Shown: piece by piece, positions 7,941 through 18,732 of the stretch | Layout: each line of letters begins with the position of its first letter | Position numbering within the stretch: the first letter of the stretch is position 1 | NCBI GenBank assembly: GCA_963210315.1 | Contig: OY723271.1 | Span: forward strand, 1,736,001-1,800,000 | Reading direction: 5' to 3' | Length of the DNA stretch: 64,000 nucleotides | Source of the DNA: Rhynchopus euleeides | Lineage: Eukaryota > Euglenozoa > Diplonemea > Diplonemida > Diplonemidae | Translations under genes and position numbers: made by a program | Notes under the pieces: model-generated | What the model saw: only the letters and a program-made list of their open reading frames with translations | Told to the model about the DNA's origin: nothing | Databases searched by the model: none

Positions 7941-10070
7941 TCACTTGTGCAGGTTTGCACAGCTCGCGCATGCCACCTGATTGCATCCCTCGCAGCTTTT
8001 CAGCGTGTACTGCCTGCCCACGACCGCTTCGCACAGCTGGCAGCGGGTGTTCATTGTGGCCTTGTACCCGACGCCCCATTGGTGAATGTGGATGCTCACA
8101 TTCCTCTTGCGGATCGGGGAGACGTAGTCCATCGCGTCGGACACCGCAGAGCTGATGCGCTCCCCCCAGCCCTTCGACGAAGGCTGCCCCAGCATCTCGT
8201 CGATGTCGTCCTCCTCTTCGGCCCCGTCGCCCCCGGAGACCACCCGACGCCGCTTGCCGTTGGCGTCCGCACGCGGGGCACCGTCCTCCCCGTCAGCTGA
8301 GAGCATGTCGGCGGAGCTCTCGTCGTCAACGTCGTCGCCCCCGCCGGCGGCAGGAGGAGGGGCCGCGGTCTCATCTGCGGCGGGTTCAGCCTGGGCCGCG
8401 GCTGGCGGTGCCTGTGGAGGCGGCGGGGGGTCCTGCGGAGGGGCCTGCGGGGAGACCTGCGGGGGGGCGATAGGTGTCGTCGGTGGGGATGACACGTAGC
8501 GCTCCGGCAGCTTCACCTTGGCCGGGGGGCCAGCCGCGGGCGCGGGCTTGAACCGCCGCACATCCTGCGGGGGGGCGTCCTCTTTCGCCCATTCCCTCAC
8601 CCAGAGGGAGGGGCGGCCCGCCCTCGTTATACAACTAAAGGGGGGGGGTGTTGGCGCCGTTACGACGAGCACGCGCTGTCCGCTTTTAGCGCGCGAGTTT
8701 ATCACACTCGCGTTCCAGCCATTTCCCGCCCGCCGCAAGTCGAACAGGATGTCGTCGGCGTGCTCTTGCCCACGGGCCCCGGATACCACCCATTTCATGA
8801 GGGGGTCACGAGCCGGTTCAGCTTTATCTCCGAGGTTGGCGCGCACCGCCTCAGCCTGCTGGGGTGTCGCCACGCGAACCGACAGTGTCCTCACGCCGTA
8901 CACCAGACCGAGCGCAGCGGGTCCCAGCCCCTTCGCGGCGGCGCGTGCCTCCGACAGTGTTGTACCCTTGCAGAGGGGAATCGCCGCGTACGGCTCGCGG
9001 CCGCCGGCAAATTGCAGCTCCTTCCAGAAACAGCCTCCTGCCCCCGACGCCTGAAGGAGGCTGGTGACAGCCTCCCGTGGCACACGCACCATCGCGTCCA
9101 CCCGGCCCTTGCGCCACTGTGGCCGCCACACCTGCTCCGGCCGCACCCGCACCTTGCCGGCGTCGCTCGCCGCCCGCCGCGCCAGCCCCTGCAGGACCGT
9201 CAGGCTGTCGGTGCCCGTCGTCAGCGCGGTCCACGTGTCCTTCGACGTGTGAGCCGCGGCCACGCAGAAGACGAGCACCCTCGTCCGCTCCTCCCCCCGT
9301 GGGACGGCGTCGACATGGGCAACGCCCGGCACGCCGTCGCTTCCCGCCGGCACCCCGCTGTTAAAGGGGATGTTCCCCGCCGTCGCCACCCACAGCGGGC
9401 GCACCATCCCACCCACCAGGGTGAGCATCTCCTCCGACGCGCCGGCGAAGCGTGTCCCGCAGATCACAGCATAGGCACGCTGCGAGTCCTCCGCTACCGC
9501 TGCCTGCGCGAGTTCAAGCAGCTCCTTCGCGCGCTTCGCCTGCTGCGCGAAGAGGAGCCCGCGCGGCGCGACCCCGATCTGCGTGGCGGCAATTGAAGCC
9601 GCCGGGGGGGCCGCGAGGGCCGGGGGAGGTGGCACGGGCGGCTTGCGCGCCATCGTCACCCACCCGGATCCTTGCTGGGGGGCCGTCGCTGCCGGCCCCT
9701 TCCGCTGTTGCTGCTGCCCTTGCTGTTGCTTCGGCTTCTGCGTCGGCTGCTGCTGCTGCTGCTGCGCCGTGGTGTGCGGATGCTTTGTCGATGATGCCTC
9801 GTTCGACTTCTTCTTCGGTTGTTGTTGCGCCTGCTGTGGCGCCTGCTGATGCTGATGCTGATGCTGCTGCTGCTGTGCGGGTGGCGCCGCCATCGGCGGG
9901 CTTGCAGAGGTAGTAGGTGTTTCACCACCCAACAGCGTCACGAGCAGCGCGCCCTGCTGCTCCATGAACGTCATAACGACGTCCAGTTCGTCCTCCGAGA
10001 GTTTGCGCCCGCTTGCGAGAAGCTGCTGCGTCGACGCCTGCAGCCGCTTGATCCTCGCGATCATGGCCAT
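7941..10070 (-). CDS. Retrotransposon ORF1: gag-like protein with C-terminal zinc-binding motif
   Basis: The first ATG is at 10068-10070 (MAMIARIKRLQ), giving about 709 residues; the upstream reading only adds non-ATG codons. Order: a helical N-terminus, a Gln/Pro-rich low-complexity region (about residues 60-135, alternating Q blocks), a folded middle region of unknown family (about 150-480), a Pro/Ala/acidic linker, and a C-terminal Cys cluster C-x2-C-x11-C-x2-C-x4-C-x2-C ending NLHK. ORF1 proteins of this kind bind element RNA and package it; that role is inferred from position and the zinc motif. The stop is TGA followed by C, a context known to be leaky, and the next ORF continues in the same frame. 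Confidence 0.85.
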   Translation of the reverse strand: MAMIARIKRLQASTQQLLASGRKLSEDELDVVMTFMEQQGALLVTLLGGETPTTSASPPMAAPPAQQQQHQHQHQQAPQQAQQQPKKKSNEASSTKHPHTTAQQQQQQPTQKPKQQQGQQQQRKGPAATAPQQGSGWVTMARKPPVPPPPALAAPPAASIAATQIGVAPRGLLFAQQAKRAKELLELAQAAVAEDSQRAYAVICGTRFAGASEEMLTLVGGMVRPLWVATAGNIPFNSGVPAGSDGVPGVAHVDAVPRGEERTRVLVFCVAAAHTSKDTWTALTTGTDSLTVLQGLARRAASDAGKVRVRPEQVWRPQWRKGRVDAMVRVPREAVTSLLQASGAGGCFWKELQFAGGREPYAAIPLCKGTTLSEARAAAKGLGPAALGLVYGVRTLSVRVATPQQAEAVRANLGDKAEPARDPLMKWVVSGARGQEHADDILFDLRRAGNGWNASVINSRAKSGQRVLVVTAPTPPPFSCITRAGRPSLWVREWAKEDAPPQDVRRFKPAPAAGPPAKVKLPERYVSSPPTTPIAPPQVSPQAPPQDPPPPPQAPPAAAQAEPAADETAAPPPAAGGGDDVDDESSADMLSADGEDGAPRADANGKRRRVVSGGDGAEEEDDIDEMLGQPSSKGWGERISSAVSDAMDYVSPIRKRNVSIHIHQWGVGYKATMNTRCQLCEAVVGRQYTLKSCEGCNQVACASCANLHK

Positions 10071-11454
10071 TGTAGGCCGGGGCGGGGGAGTTGGTACCAA
10101 GCACGGGGGGAATCAGGCACGGGATGACGGGGGGGAGGGTCCGGGGTATGATGTGTGTGTTGAACGGGGTGGCGGAGGGGGCGCGGCAAAGGGCCGGACC
10201 CCCTCCTCCTGAAGTGGGACTCCACCAGCCGCGGGGCGCGACCAATGAAGTACAGTACTCTCTCTCTCTGTCGTTTATTTTCACAGCAGCCCTGCACCCC
10301 AACCCCCCGTGCGGGACTTCGCCCTGTGCCACACTGTTGTGTCAAACTGTACCACTTTGCAGCCAAGTGTAGTGAGGCAGCCTCGCTATCCCCCGCCTTT
10401 CTGCAGTGCACTTTGTGATCGAAGGCCCACAGGGCACCTCTTCGGTACCGGAGTGACGGCATCGCTGGGAAGGAGCCTTGTAGAGGTGCAGGAAATATAG
10501 CGTATCAGGTATCTCGTGCGTTAGTCTTTCGTGGACTTTCTGTACGATGCGGGTCCGCTAATCTGATACCATAGCAAAGGCAGGAGCATGAGAATAAGGG
10601 AGTGGTGTCACATAACTGGCTGGAAGGTGACACACAGTGTGGCGCAGTGCGAATGCCGCAAACGAAGGGTGTTTCAAGACACCGTTAATCTCTTTTTCTC
10701 TCAGCGCAGGGTCGCACAGAGTGACAACTCTGTTCGCTGCCTCCGCTGACACCCCCCGCTCCCCCCCCCCCCTATCCATTCATTAACTCTGTTTTTTAAA
10801 GCTGTTGGTTTTTATCCCTTGTTAAAAATCTACACAAAACTTGCGAGCCGCGGGGCTGCGTAGAGAGGGGGGGGTGGGTGCAGATGGCGGGGTGGACCTC
10901 AAGGGAGGGTGGTGGGGTCCTTTGGAGGTGATTGCCGCACCCCTGCTTGGGTGGATGCCACCGACAGGGGAAACCGTACCCCCCTCGCCGCTGCACCACC
11001 ACCCTTTGGTTTGTGGTGGGTGGGTGGGTGGGTGGTTGGGGCGATATCCATTTCTTTTGCCCCCTCCCCCCCACCCCCACAGTTTTTTCTTCCCCGGGGT
11101 GGCTGTTTGTTACAGACCACTAAGAGTACACCGCCTGTTCACAAAAGGGGAAACCGATGATAGCTAAGGAGAAGGGGAAGAGGGCGGCTCCATGTGAGCT
11201 GGACTTTCTTGTCCTTCGTCGCCCCCACGCCCCCCATTCCCCCAGCCCAAGCCCCCCAGGGTTTCGGCAATGTTGCTTTCTGCAAGCCTTTACGATTTTT
11301 CGTGGAACATTCAAGACATAAAATACACACGCCTTGGATTTTTTTGAAGGGTGCTTACCAGATACGAGCGACGAAGCGTAGCGAAGTCGCGAAGTAACGA
11401 AGGAAATCGTACGACTGAAGCTTTATAAGGATCACCTTCATGCCACTTCACAGG

Positions 11455-11590
11455 GGCTTACACAGCCTTTGGCACAGGAGTGTGCGCTCAACGAAAAGTA
11501 GCCCGGATCTGCCTTTTTGCAGTTGCTGGGCAGGGTGTTTCTCTTGTTATAGCGAAAGGAGTACGATTTGTTTCAAAGTTCGACACACGG
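11455..11590 (+). repeat. Dispersed repeat, second copy at 20490-20640
   Basis: The run GTGCGCTCAAC, then AGTAG, GCAGTTGCTGG, CAGGGTGT, AGCGAAAGGA, ACGATTT and CGACACAC appears in the same order and spacing at 20490-20640. The copies are diverged but colinear over about 130 bp. No structure or coding content was recognised. Confidence 0.6.
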
Positions 11591-11841
11591 AGGGGGTGGG
11601 GTGGGGGGGCAAGGTTTTCCGGGGGATGTTCTGCTCCCCCGTGAATGTGCCTGCCAGCATGCGTTTCCTCTTGTTTAGGGGGAAAACAGCCCGCAAAGGG
11701 CAAGATCGTGGGATGTGTACAGGTGAGGGCGGTAGAGGCGGCACCTGTTCATCACCCATTGTGTTGCACTCTCTTTTGATTCCATGAAGGGTCGTGGGGC
11801 GCTTCTCTATGTGTAGGAAGCCTCTCGCAAAAAGGCCGGAG

Positions 11842-11953
11842 TTTTTTTTGCAAGAACAGCTCGCTTTTCGCACTATAAAGACTCGTGGCAGCGTTCGGTA
11901 TCTGCACACATGCACTAGCAGGCACCGTTCGTACAAACAAAGAACGCAACTCT
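11842..11953 (+). repeat. Dispersed repeat, inverted copy at 24856-24968
   Basis: About 112 bp is the near-exact reverse complement of 24856-24968, including the blocks TGCAAGAACAGC, CGAACGGTGCCTGCTAGTGC on the opposite strand, and ACTCGTGGCAGCGTTCGGTA. Just downstream, a 28-bp block (about 11975-12003) recurs at 12908-12936. The other copy forms the 3' end of the ORF at 22933-24954. Confidence 0.8.
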
Positions 11954-12254
11954 GGTGCCCCTGATTTACCCCTTTTTCACTACGCACAAACTACGCAATC
12001 TGGGGGGGGGGTCTCGCTTTTTGGTCCCCCCCCAGTTTTTTTTGGTCCCCCTTTCTGTGTGGCTACTGAGACAGGACTGGAGGCACTGCGCTGACCGAGC
12101 AAAAAATTATTGCCAGAACTCACTATACACCGTACGAAAGAACGCACGACATGTGGGGCGGGACTCCAGAAACACCTGGGCAAGGTTGCCCCATGCCCAG
12201 AAACACCTGAGAAGGAAGTGAGTTCCAGGAGCCGCGTAGAACACCCTCGAGATT

Positions 12255-12868
12255 GTGAATGATGATACGATCACAGCCTTCAGGGCGATGCGAGGTGCCA
12301 CCCTGAAGGTGGCCCTTGACATCAAGGAGAGCGTCGGCCGAGGGGTCGACGAAAAGCTGAAGAAGGTGCTACTGGCACTGGATCCCGCGGGGTATACGGA
12401 GGTCACCGCCACACAGGCAACCTCCGCTGACAACGTCCAGGAGACGTTATCCGAGGGGATCACAACGGCACTAGAGATCTGTGTCACGGGATCCAGGCGC
12501 CCACTCTCCCTCGACGGTCTGGGGATTGTTGTTGGGTATGGTGTCGTTTCCTGCAGCTGCAAAAAAGCGTAGCAACTGTGCTTCCTTCTTCCTTAATGAT
12601 GCGTTGACGCTTCCACCCGGAGGAGCTGAAGCAGGCACCGCTTAATGATGCGTTGATGCTTCCACCCGACGAGCTGAAGCAGGCACCGCGCCAAAGGGCA
12701 CCCCCAAAGAGACCTGCAAAGACTGCGTCGAAACCCGCACCGAAGGCTGCCAGCGCTGCAGCACCTGAAGAACCTGCAGCACCTGCAGCACCTGAAGCGC
12801 CTGCACCCTCACTGACCCCGGAACAGCAAGAACTCCTTGAGTTTGGGTCCCGGCATAGAGACAGAGAA
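12255..12868 (+). pseudogene. Possible gene fragment between repeats
   Basis: An ORF of 105 codons (12255-12572, MNDDTITAFRAMRGATLKVA...) is followed, in another frame, by an Ala/Pro/Lys-rich stretch with the sequence LTPEQQELLEFGSRHRDREW (to about 12868). A GTATGG donor near 12535 and AG acceptors downstream could join them, and a 47-bp tandem duplication (12597-12690) lies between. Codon use resembles the real genes nearby, but there is no clear start or stop, repeats flank both sides, and I recognise no family. It could be an exon remnant or a short rapidly evolving gene. Confidence 0.3.
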
Positions 12869-12869
12869 T

Positions 12870-14140
12870 GGCTGAGTAAATCAAAAAATGAGACCCCCCC
12901 CCCCCTTTTCACTACGCACAAACTACGCAATATGGGGTCGTCAGGGGCACCATAAGTTAGTAACTCCAAGTCTTTTTTCCTCACTTTTCTCACAAAGAAA
13001 AGGCGGGATGGGTCAAAAAATTAATACCCCTGGCCGCCACACTCTCCCAAGGGGCTGTGGTGTCGATACCAAGAATAAGAAAAAGGTGAAATGGCCCCCC
13101 ACTCCCCCCCCCCCCCAAAAAAAAAACTCATGCACCATTTTGGGCACCGTCGCACAGACCCCCCTTCCCCCAGAATGAACGACTCATTGCGGAGACACGA
13201 TTTCCATTTGGGAAAAGCTCGAGTGTTAGCCGGTCTGGTGGTTTTTTTGTTGTTGGTTCCGAAATAACAAATGCGGGCAACAGCCCCGGGTGGCGGGGCG
13301 GCTTGGGAAGATCGGTGGAGACTCCCCACCGCAGGCGGCGTCAGTTCCCACACTGGTGGCCTGATTGGCTCAAGGGGTGGGGAGGGGGGGGGGGGGGGCG
13401 AGATGTGGATGATGGCAGGGGTGGTGGTGGTGGCGGTGCAGTGGGTGGTGTGTGGGGCGCAGCCCGCCCTGCCGGATGCCAAATGCCGACTTGAGGCGGC
13501 AAAGGCGGGAGCCCCCCACCTCCGCCCACCCCCCCACAACACTGAAATGGAATGGATCTGCTAAAAATACCTCGCAGCAAGCGCCCCTTCCCCCGCTCCC
13601 CCCCCCCCCCCCCTCCGCGCGTGCCATACACTCCAGTTGTCTTACAGGCTTTACGCACACGACCTTCGCGCGGAAAGTGTCATTCAGCTCTGCCAAACGT
13701 GCTCTACACACCACCCCCTTCATCAGGCAAGTGGGTTTGTAAGTGTGTGTGGAAGCGCCAACGCATCAAACGAAGTATCATACAGTAGAGAAAGAGCGGC
13801 AGAGTTGAAGTGACACTTTTCCGCTATTCTCCATTGGCGTATGTTGGATGAGCGGACCCGCATCGTACAGAATTCCACGAAATACCGCTGCACGAGAATT
13901 GATGCACTATCCAAGTCGTTGACTATGTCACTCTGCTTTTCTCCAATGATCTACTGCCTTCACTCGGAGGGGTTTGAAGAGCGAGATCTTCTCGTCCGCA
14001 TGACAAGCTGTGGCCAATTCCCCAACTGGCCCTGTAAATGGAACGGTACTCCTCAAAATAGTTGCGGATATACGGTATACAGTGCGTCTATGGGTGATCG
14101 CCACACCGCACCACCATCAGATACACAGGCAAGGCCAAGG
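12870..14140. other. Intergenic, low complexity; no gene seen
   Basis: This contains poly-C/A runs (12895-12905, 13106-13128, 13598-13613), a G-rich block near 13376-13440, and the second copy of the 28-bp repeat (12908-12936). The ORF upstream of the DUF4116 gene is open back to 13841, but that part is not shared with the paralogue and is taken as 5' UTR. Confidence 0.6.
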
Positions 14141-16333
14141 ATGTCTGCTGAAGGAATGGAGGTGTTCCTGAAGGACACCCTGACTGGGGAGCAGCATGCG
14201 GTGCACATCGGGGAGGGCGACACCCCGGTTCATCTCAAGGCAAACGCACTCGACGTGGTGCTCGGGTCCCCTCCCGGCGCGCTTCCCGAGGACGTGGAGC
14301 TCTCGGTGGATGGGGAGGTGCTCGACGACAGCACCCCTCTGTGCGGTGCCGCAGGTGTCTCGCAGGGGTGCTCCATCGACGTCGCCCTCAAGGGTGCTCG
14401 CGTCGTCCAGATGTTATGGAACCAGATGCACGACAACACGGATATCTCTCGTGTTGACATCGACACAATACCTGCCTGGGCACGGGGCCTGCGTGATGTG
14501 GCGCTTGCGATGGTGCGGTGTGATGGCTATGCGTTGCAGCACCTCGATGAATCATTCCGCAGTGACAAAGACATCGTCACTGCAGCGGTGCAGAAAAACG
14601 GTGACGCACTTCAGCACGCTTCCGAAGGCCTCCGTGCGGATGAGGATGTGGTGCTGTCGATGGCACTGATACGTCCTGTGTTCGTGTTGCGTCCCACCGA
14701 TGAACTGAGACATGCATCACCTGCACTGCTCAGCAACAAGCCCTTTGTCCTCACTCTTGTGCAACGCTCGCACCGGGGACTTCCTGCACTCAAGCATGTA
14801 GATGCAGAGCTGCAGGCCGACAGGGAAGTGGTCATGGCGGCTGTCCAAAGCCATGGCGATGCACTCAAGTACGCCTGTGAGTCCCTCCGCAACGACAGGC
14901 AGATGGTCATGGCGGCAGGCCATGGTTTAGCACATGCAAGGGGCGCACTGCGCAACGACAAGGAGCTTGCTCTCCGTGCCCGACGGATGGGCCGCGTTTA
15001 TGCTGTTACTGCTTCTGAGGTACTGCGCGACAACAGGGAGGTTACGCTGGCTGCCGTGCGTATATCGGGAAGCAACTTCCGAGGGGCATCTTACGCACTG
15101 CGCCGCGACACGGAGTTCCAACGCGAGGCAGCGCTGTGGCACGGCGCCGTGCTGAAGTGCGTCCCCAAGCCGGAGGGGCCGTGTTCAGATGTACCGCTTC
15201 ACCAAGACCGAGACCTTGTGCTTGCAGCAGTCGAGACCTACCCCGCTATACTCCAACTCGCCGACCCTTCCCTGCAGGCCGACAGGGAGGTGGTGCTTGC
15301 TGCGATGCACAGCAGAGCGAGGGGTCAGGCCCGGGGATTACGTTGTGTGCCCTCACACCTGAAGAAGGACGAGGAGGTGGTGCTGGCAGGTGTGCGGCGT
15401 GGCCCACGTGTGCTCAACGAAGCAGACAGCTCGCTTCGCACCAACAGAGACTTCGTACTGCAGTGTGTCAAGCTGCAGGGACGTGCCTTGAAGTACGCCG
15501 ACTCCTCTGTGTCCAGCGACAGGGAAGTGCAGTCTGCTGCGCTGGCACAGTACCCGCTGGCCTTAGAGTTCTGTGATGAGTCAATCCGCAGCAACAGAGA
15601 TGCAGTCCTCACAGCCGTGCGGAAGAATGGTGCTGCTTTGCAGTACGCTTCAGACAGCCTGCGCAATGACCGTGAGGTCGTGCTTGCCGCTGTGAAATCC
15701 ACACAGGCGGCACTGAATCATGCATACAAGATATTTCGCAAGGACGAGGAGGTGGTGCTCACAGCCACACACACTGACGGGGAGGCTCTTGTGTACGCCG
15801 ACCCTTCATTCCTCAGCAACCGAGACTTCATGCTTGCAGCCGTCCGCAAGTGTGGGTGCGCTCTTCGCTACGCCAGTGCTTCACTGTGCCGTGACAAGGA
15901 GCTTCAACTGGCGGCCGCGTTGCAGGACGGGAGGGCGCTGCAGTACGCTGACCTTTCACTGCGAAGCGAGAGGTCGGTTGTGCTTCAAGCGGCTCGTGCA
16001 CACGGCGAGGCACTGGAGTTCGCTGATCCTGTGTTCTGTGGTGACGAGGAGGTGGTCCTCGCAGCCGTGTCGAGTTGCGGCAGTGCGCTGCGCTTCGCTG
16101 ACCACACACTGTGGAACAAGCGCGAGGTGGTGCTGGCAGCTGTGCGCCAGGAGGGATGCGCCCTGAAGTACGCCCCCACAGCGCTGTGCTGCGACAAGGA
16201 GGTGGTGCTGGCGGCTGTGCATGCCGACCCAGACGCCTTCAGACACGCGTCTGCCCCGCTGCGCCGCGACAGCGATGTCAGAGCTGCCGCCTTCCCTGAG
16301 CTGCACCACAACAAAAGATGCCGCTGCCTCTGA
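14141..16333 (+). CDS. DUF4116-repeat protein A with ubiquitin-like N-terminus
   Basis: 730 residues. Residues about 5-85 form a compact domain (MEVFLKDTLTGEQHAVHI...LPEDVELSVDGEVLDDSTPL...) that reads like a ubiquitin-like fold. From about residue 110 onward the protein is an array of DUF4116-type repeats with the core D(R/K)EVVLAAVxxxGxALxYAdxsLrxD, each about 24-25 residues. The ATG at 14141 was chosen because it aligns with the start of paralogue B (MSA(E/A)GM); an upstream in-frame ATG at 13841 would add 100 unconserved residues. DUF4116 proteins occur as large families in some protists and their function is unknown. A single exon, it lies 1 kb upstream of its tandem paralogue. Confidence 0.88.
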   Translation: MSAEGMEVFLKDTLTGEQHAVHIGEGDTPVHLKANALDVVLGSPPGALPEDVELSVDGEVLDDSTPLCGAAGVSQGCSIDVALKGARVVQMLWNQMHDNTDISRVDIDTIPAWARGLRDVALAMVRCDGYALQHLDESFRSDKDIVTAAVQKNGDALQHASEGLRADEDVVLSMALIRPVFVLRPTDELRHASPALLSNKPFVLTLVQRSHRGLPALKHVDAELQADREVVMAAVQSHGDALKYACESLRNDRQMVMAAGHGLAHARGALRNDKELALRARRMGRVYAVTASEVLRDNREVTLAAVRISGSNFRGASYALRRDTEFQREAALWHGAVLKCVPKPEGPCSDVPLHQDRDLVLAAVETYPAILQLADPSLQADREVVLAAMHSRARGQARGLRCVPSHLKKDEEVVLAGVRRGPRVLNEADSSLRTNRDFVLQCVKLQGRALKYADSSVSSDREVQSAALAQYPLALEFCDESIRSNRDAVLTAVRKNGAALQYASDSLRNDREVVLAAVKSTQAALNHAYKIFRKDEEVVLTATHTDGEALVYADPSFLSNRDFMLAAVRKCGCALRYASASLCRDKELQLAAALQDGRALQYADLSLRSERSVVLQAARAHGEALEFADPVFCGDEEVVLAAVSSCGSALRFADHTLWNKREVVLAAVRQEGCALKYAPTALCCDKEVVLAAVHADPDAFRHASAPLRRDSDVRAAAFPELHHNKRCRCL

Positions 16334-16361
16334 CCCTCTTCGGCACGCAGACCACTGGAGG

Positions 16362-16396
16362 GAGTGGGACCCTCAGACCTGCTGAGGGTCCCACTC
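16362..16396. repeat. Perfect 15-bp stem inverted repeat downstream of DUF4116 gene A
   Basis: GAGTGGGACCCTCAG at 16362-16376 pairs perfectly with CTGAGGGTCCCACTC at 16382-16396 around a 5-base loop, 29 bp after the stop codon. The corresponding place after paralogue B (around 20110) lacks it although the first 20 bp after the stop are conserved. It could be a 3' UTR hairpin or the remnant of a short foldback insertion. Confidence 0.75.
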
Positions 16397-16399
16397 TCC

Positions 16400-17377
16400 A
16401 GGGCGCACCTGTTCATCAAGAGATACCATTGTTTGAGGGTTGTATCGTTTCGCTGGACACGGCGATTCCACCACAGAGCAGGAGGTCCACTACCGACGGT
16501 ACCATTTTCCCTCCCCCAAACACGCACGTCAGCCATGCCGTCGTACAAAGGTTGGAAGCCAAAGATCGCGAGCGCCACCCTAACCCCCCGCTCGCGCATC
16601 CCACCTGCAACTGACTTGCAGGCACATAAGGGCTGTGGGATGCCAATCGAGTCAACTCTTTGGAAATTGCTGTCCCTTCGTGGCGCCAGTAAGATGAAGG
16701 CAACAGCTTTCGGCGATGTTCATGTGTGCCGGCCAGCCCCTCCAAATTACCTCGATCGGGGTCGTGCCATTGATCGGTACGTTGAGATGGCCCCAAATCT
16801 TTCAAAGTTCTCTGAATCTCTGTTGCCCACAGGATTCATGTTTTAAGTGAGTGTGCAGCCCAGTTATGTGTGCGGCGCAAAGTAAGCTGTGCTCTGGTTT
16901 CGATCACCCCATTCACCCAGGCAGTGTGACTGTCGGGCCGACAAACGACCATACTGAAGTCGGTGTTGCATGGGAATCCAGAAGCAGGGCATCGCCATGC
17001 GTAACAGCGACGAGGTGGGCACGGTTTGCACCTCTTCCGCTTCAGATATATCTGAACATTGCACACGGCGGATGAGTGAAACAAAGCCGTCACGTCAGCA
17101 CATGTTTTGTTCGAAGAATTTATGCCTGAACTGACCAGGGTCCCTGTGCAACAAGGCTCTGGTGACGCGCCTCTGACACATCTGCCCCCCATGCCACCTT
17201 TCGTGTTCATCATGAACTTCACGTCGTGTTCCTCCAAAGGACCTGGGGGCTGCAAAGAAGACTGAGAGCAACAATGTCGACCGAACCCAACCCAACCCAG
17301 CAGAGCCCTCCAGTGGTTGCACTGCGCGCCGCGACTTCGCCACACCACACCACCACCAGACACAGGAAAGACGAATC
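16400..17377. other. Intergenic between the two DUF4116 genes
   Basis: No supported gene. An ORF at 16364-16846 has no recognisable features. The last 40 bp before 17378 resemble the 5' flank of gene A (GACACAGGAAAG/ATACACAGGCAAG before the ATG). Confidence 0.55.
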
Positions 17378-18732
17378 ATGTCTGCTGCAGGAATGGGTGT
17401 GTTCCTGAAGGACAGGCTGTGCGGGGAGCAGCATGCGGTGCACATCGGGGAAGGCGACACCCCGGTTCATCTCAAGGCAAACGCACTCGACGTGGTGCTC
17501 GGATCCCCTCCCAACGCGCTTCCCGAGGACGTGGAGCTCTCGGTGGATGGGGAGGTGCTTGACGACAGCACCCCTCTGTGCGGTGCCGCAGGTGTCTCGC
17601 AGGGGTGCTCCATCGACGTCGCCCTCAAGGGTGCTCGCTTCGTGAAGGTGTTAGAGGATCACTTGCGCGACAACCCGGATGAATCTGACGTTGACATCGA
17701 TACCATACCTGCCTGGGCACTGCGTCTGCGTGATGTGGCGCTTGCGATGGTGCGGTGTGACGGGGATACGTTGGAACACCTCGATGAGTCGTTCCGCAGT
17801 GACAAAGGCATCGTCACTGCAGCGGTGCAGAGCAGCTGTGACGCATTGCAACACGCTTCCGAAGACCTGCGTGGGGACAAGGATATCGTCCTGGAAGCTA
17901 CCACGTACGATTACGATGCCTTGATGCATGCCTCACCTGCACTGCTCAGCAACAAGCCCTTCGTCGTCACTCTTGTGCAACGCGACGGTGACGCACTCCA
18001 GTATGTAGATGCAGAGCTGCAGGTCGACAGGGAGGTGGTTATGACAGCTGTACAAAGCAACAGTGGTGCACTCGAGTACGCCTGTGAGTCCCTCCGCAAC
18101 GACAGGCAGGTGGTCATGGCGGCAAGCCGGGGTTTAGAGCACGCAAGTGCTGCACTGCGTAACGACAAGGAGCTTGTTCTACGTGCCACACGGATGAGCG
18201 TCGTTGACATTGCATGCGTTTCGGAATCACTGCGTGACGACAGGGATGTCATGATTCAGGCGGTGCGTCGGTGGGGACATGCCTTCGGTAACGCATCTTA
18301 CGCACTGCTCCACGACACAGAGTTCCAACGCGAGGCCGTGATGTGGCATGGTCAGGCGTTCAAGCATGTCCCCAAGCCGGAGGGGCCGTGTTCAGATGTG
18401 CCGCTTCACCAAGACCGAGACCTTGTGCTTGCAGCAGTCGAGACCTGCCCCGCTATACTCCAACTCGCCGACCCTTCCCTGCAGGCCGACAGGGAGGTGG
18501 TGCTTGCTGCGATGCACAGCAAACCGTGGGGTCAAGGCGATGCGCTACGTTGTGCACCCTCACACCTGAAGAAGGACGAGGAGGTGGTGCTGGCAGGTGT
18601 GCGGCGCGACCCAGATGTTCTCAACGAAGCAGACAGCTCGCTTCGCACCAACAGAGACTTCGTACTGCAGTGTGTCAAGCTGCAGGGACGTGCCTTGAAG
18701 TACGCCGGCCCCTCTGTGTCCAGCGACAGGGA

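Larger units (their letters stand above)
2249..10257 (-). mobile_element. Non-LTR (LINE-type) retrotransposon with ORF1, 2A-like motif and APE-RT ORF2
   Basis: About 8.0 kb on the minus strand: a leader of roughly 190 bp, ORF1 (gag-like, zinc motif), a TGA, a 2A-like motif, and ORF2 (AP-type endonuclease, reverse transcriptase, Cys-rich tail), with a very short 3' UTR. There are no LTRs and no integrase, tyrosine recombinase or recognisable RNase H domain. Borders are inferred from CT tracts at 2223-2248 and 10258-10269; the 5' border is less certain than the 3' border. Apart from the single TGA between the ORFs, the coding region is open over 7.7 kb, which suggests a young and possibly active copy. 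Confidence 0.85.
10273..12250. other. Intergenic, repeat-bearing; no gene seen
   Basis: No ORF here looks protein-coding. The stretch holds poly-G/poly-C and poly-T runs, GGGT repeats near 11018-11036, and two dispersed repeats listed separately (11455-11590 and 11842-11953). Confidence 0.6.

Noticed and set aside
10541-13871. 20-bp inverted match between 10541-10560 and 13852-13871 as ends of a large transposon
   Set aside because: The similarity stops abruptly outside the 20 bp, there is no target duplication, and the interval contains unrelated repeats.
16364-16846. 160-codon ORF between the DUF4116 genes
   Set aside because: It starts in the hairpin after gene A, has irregular codon use and no domain.
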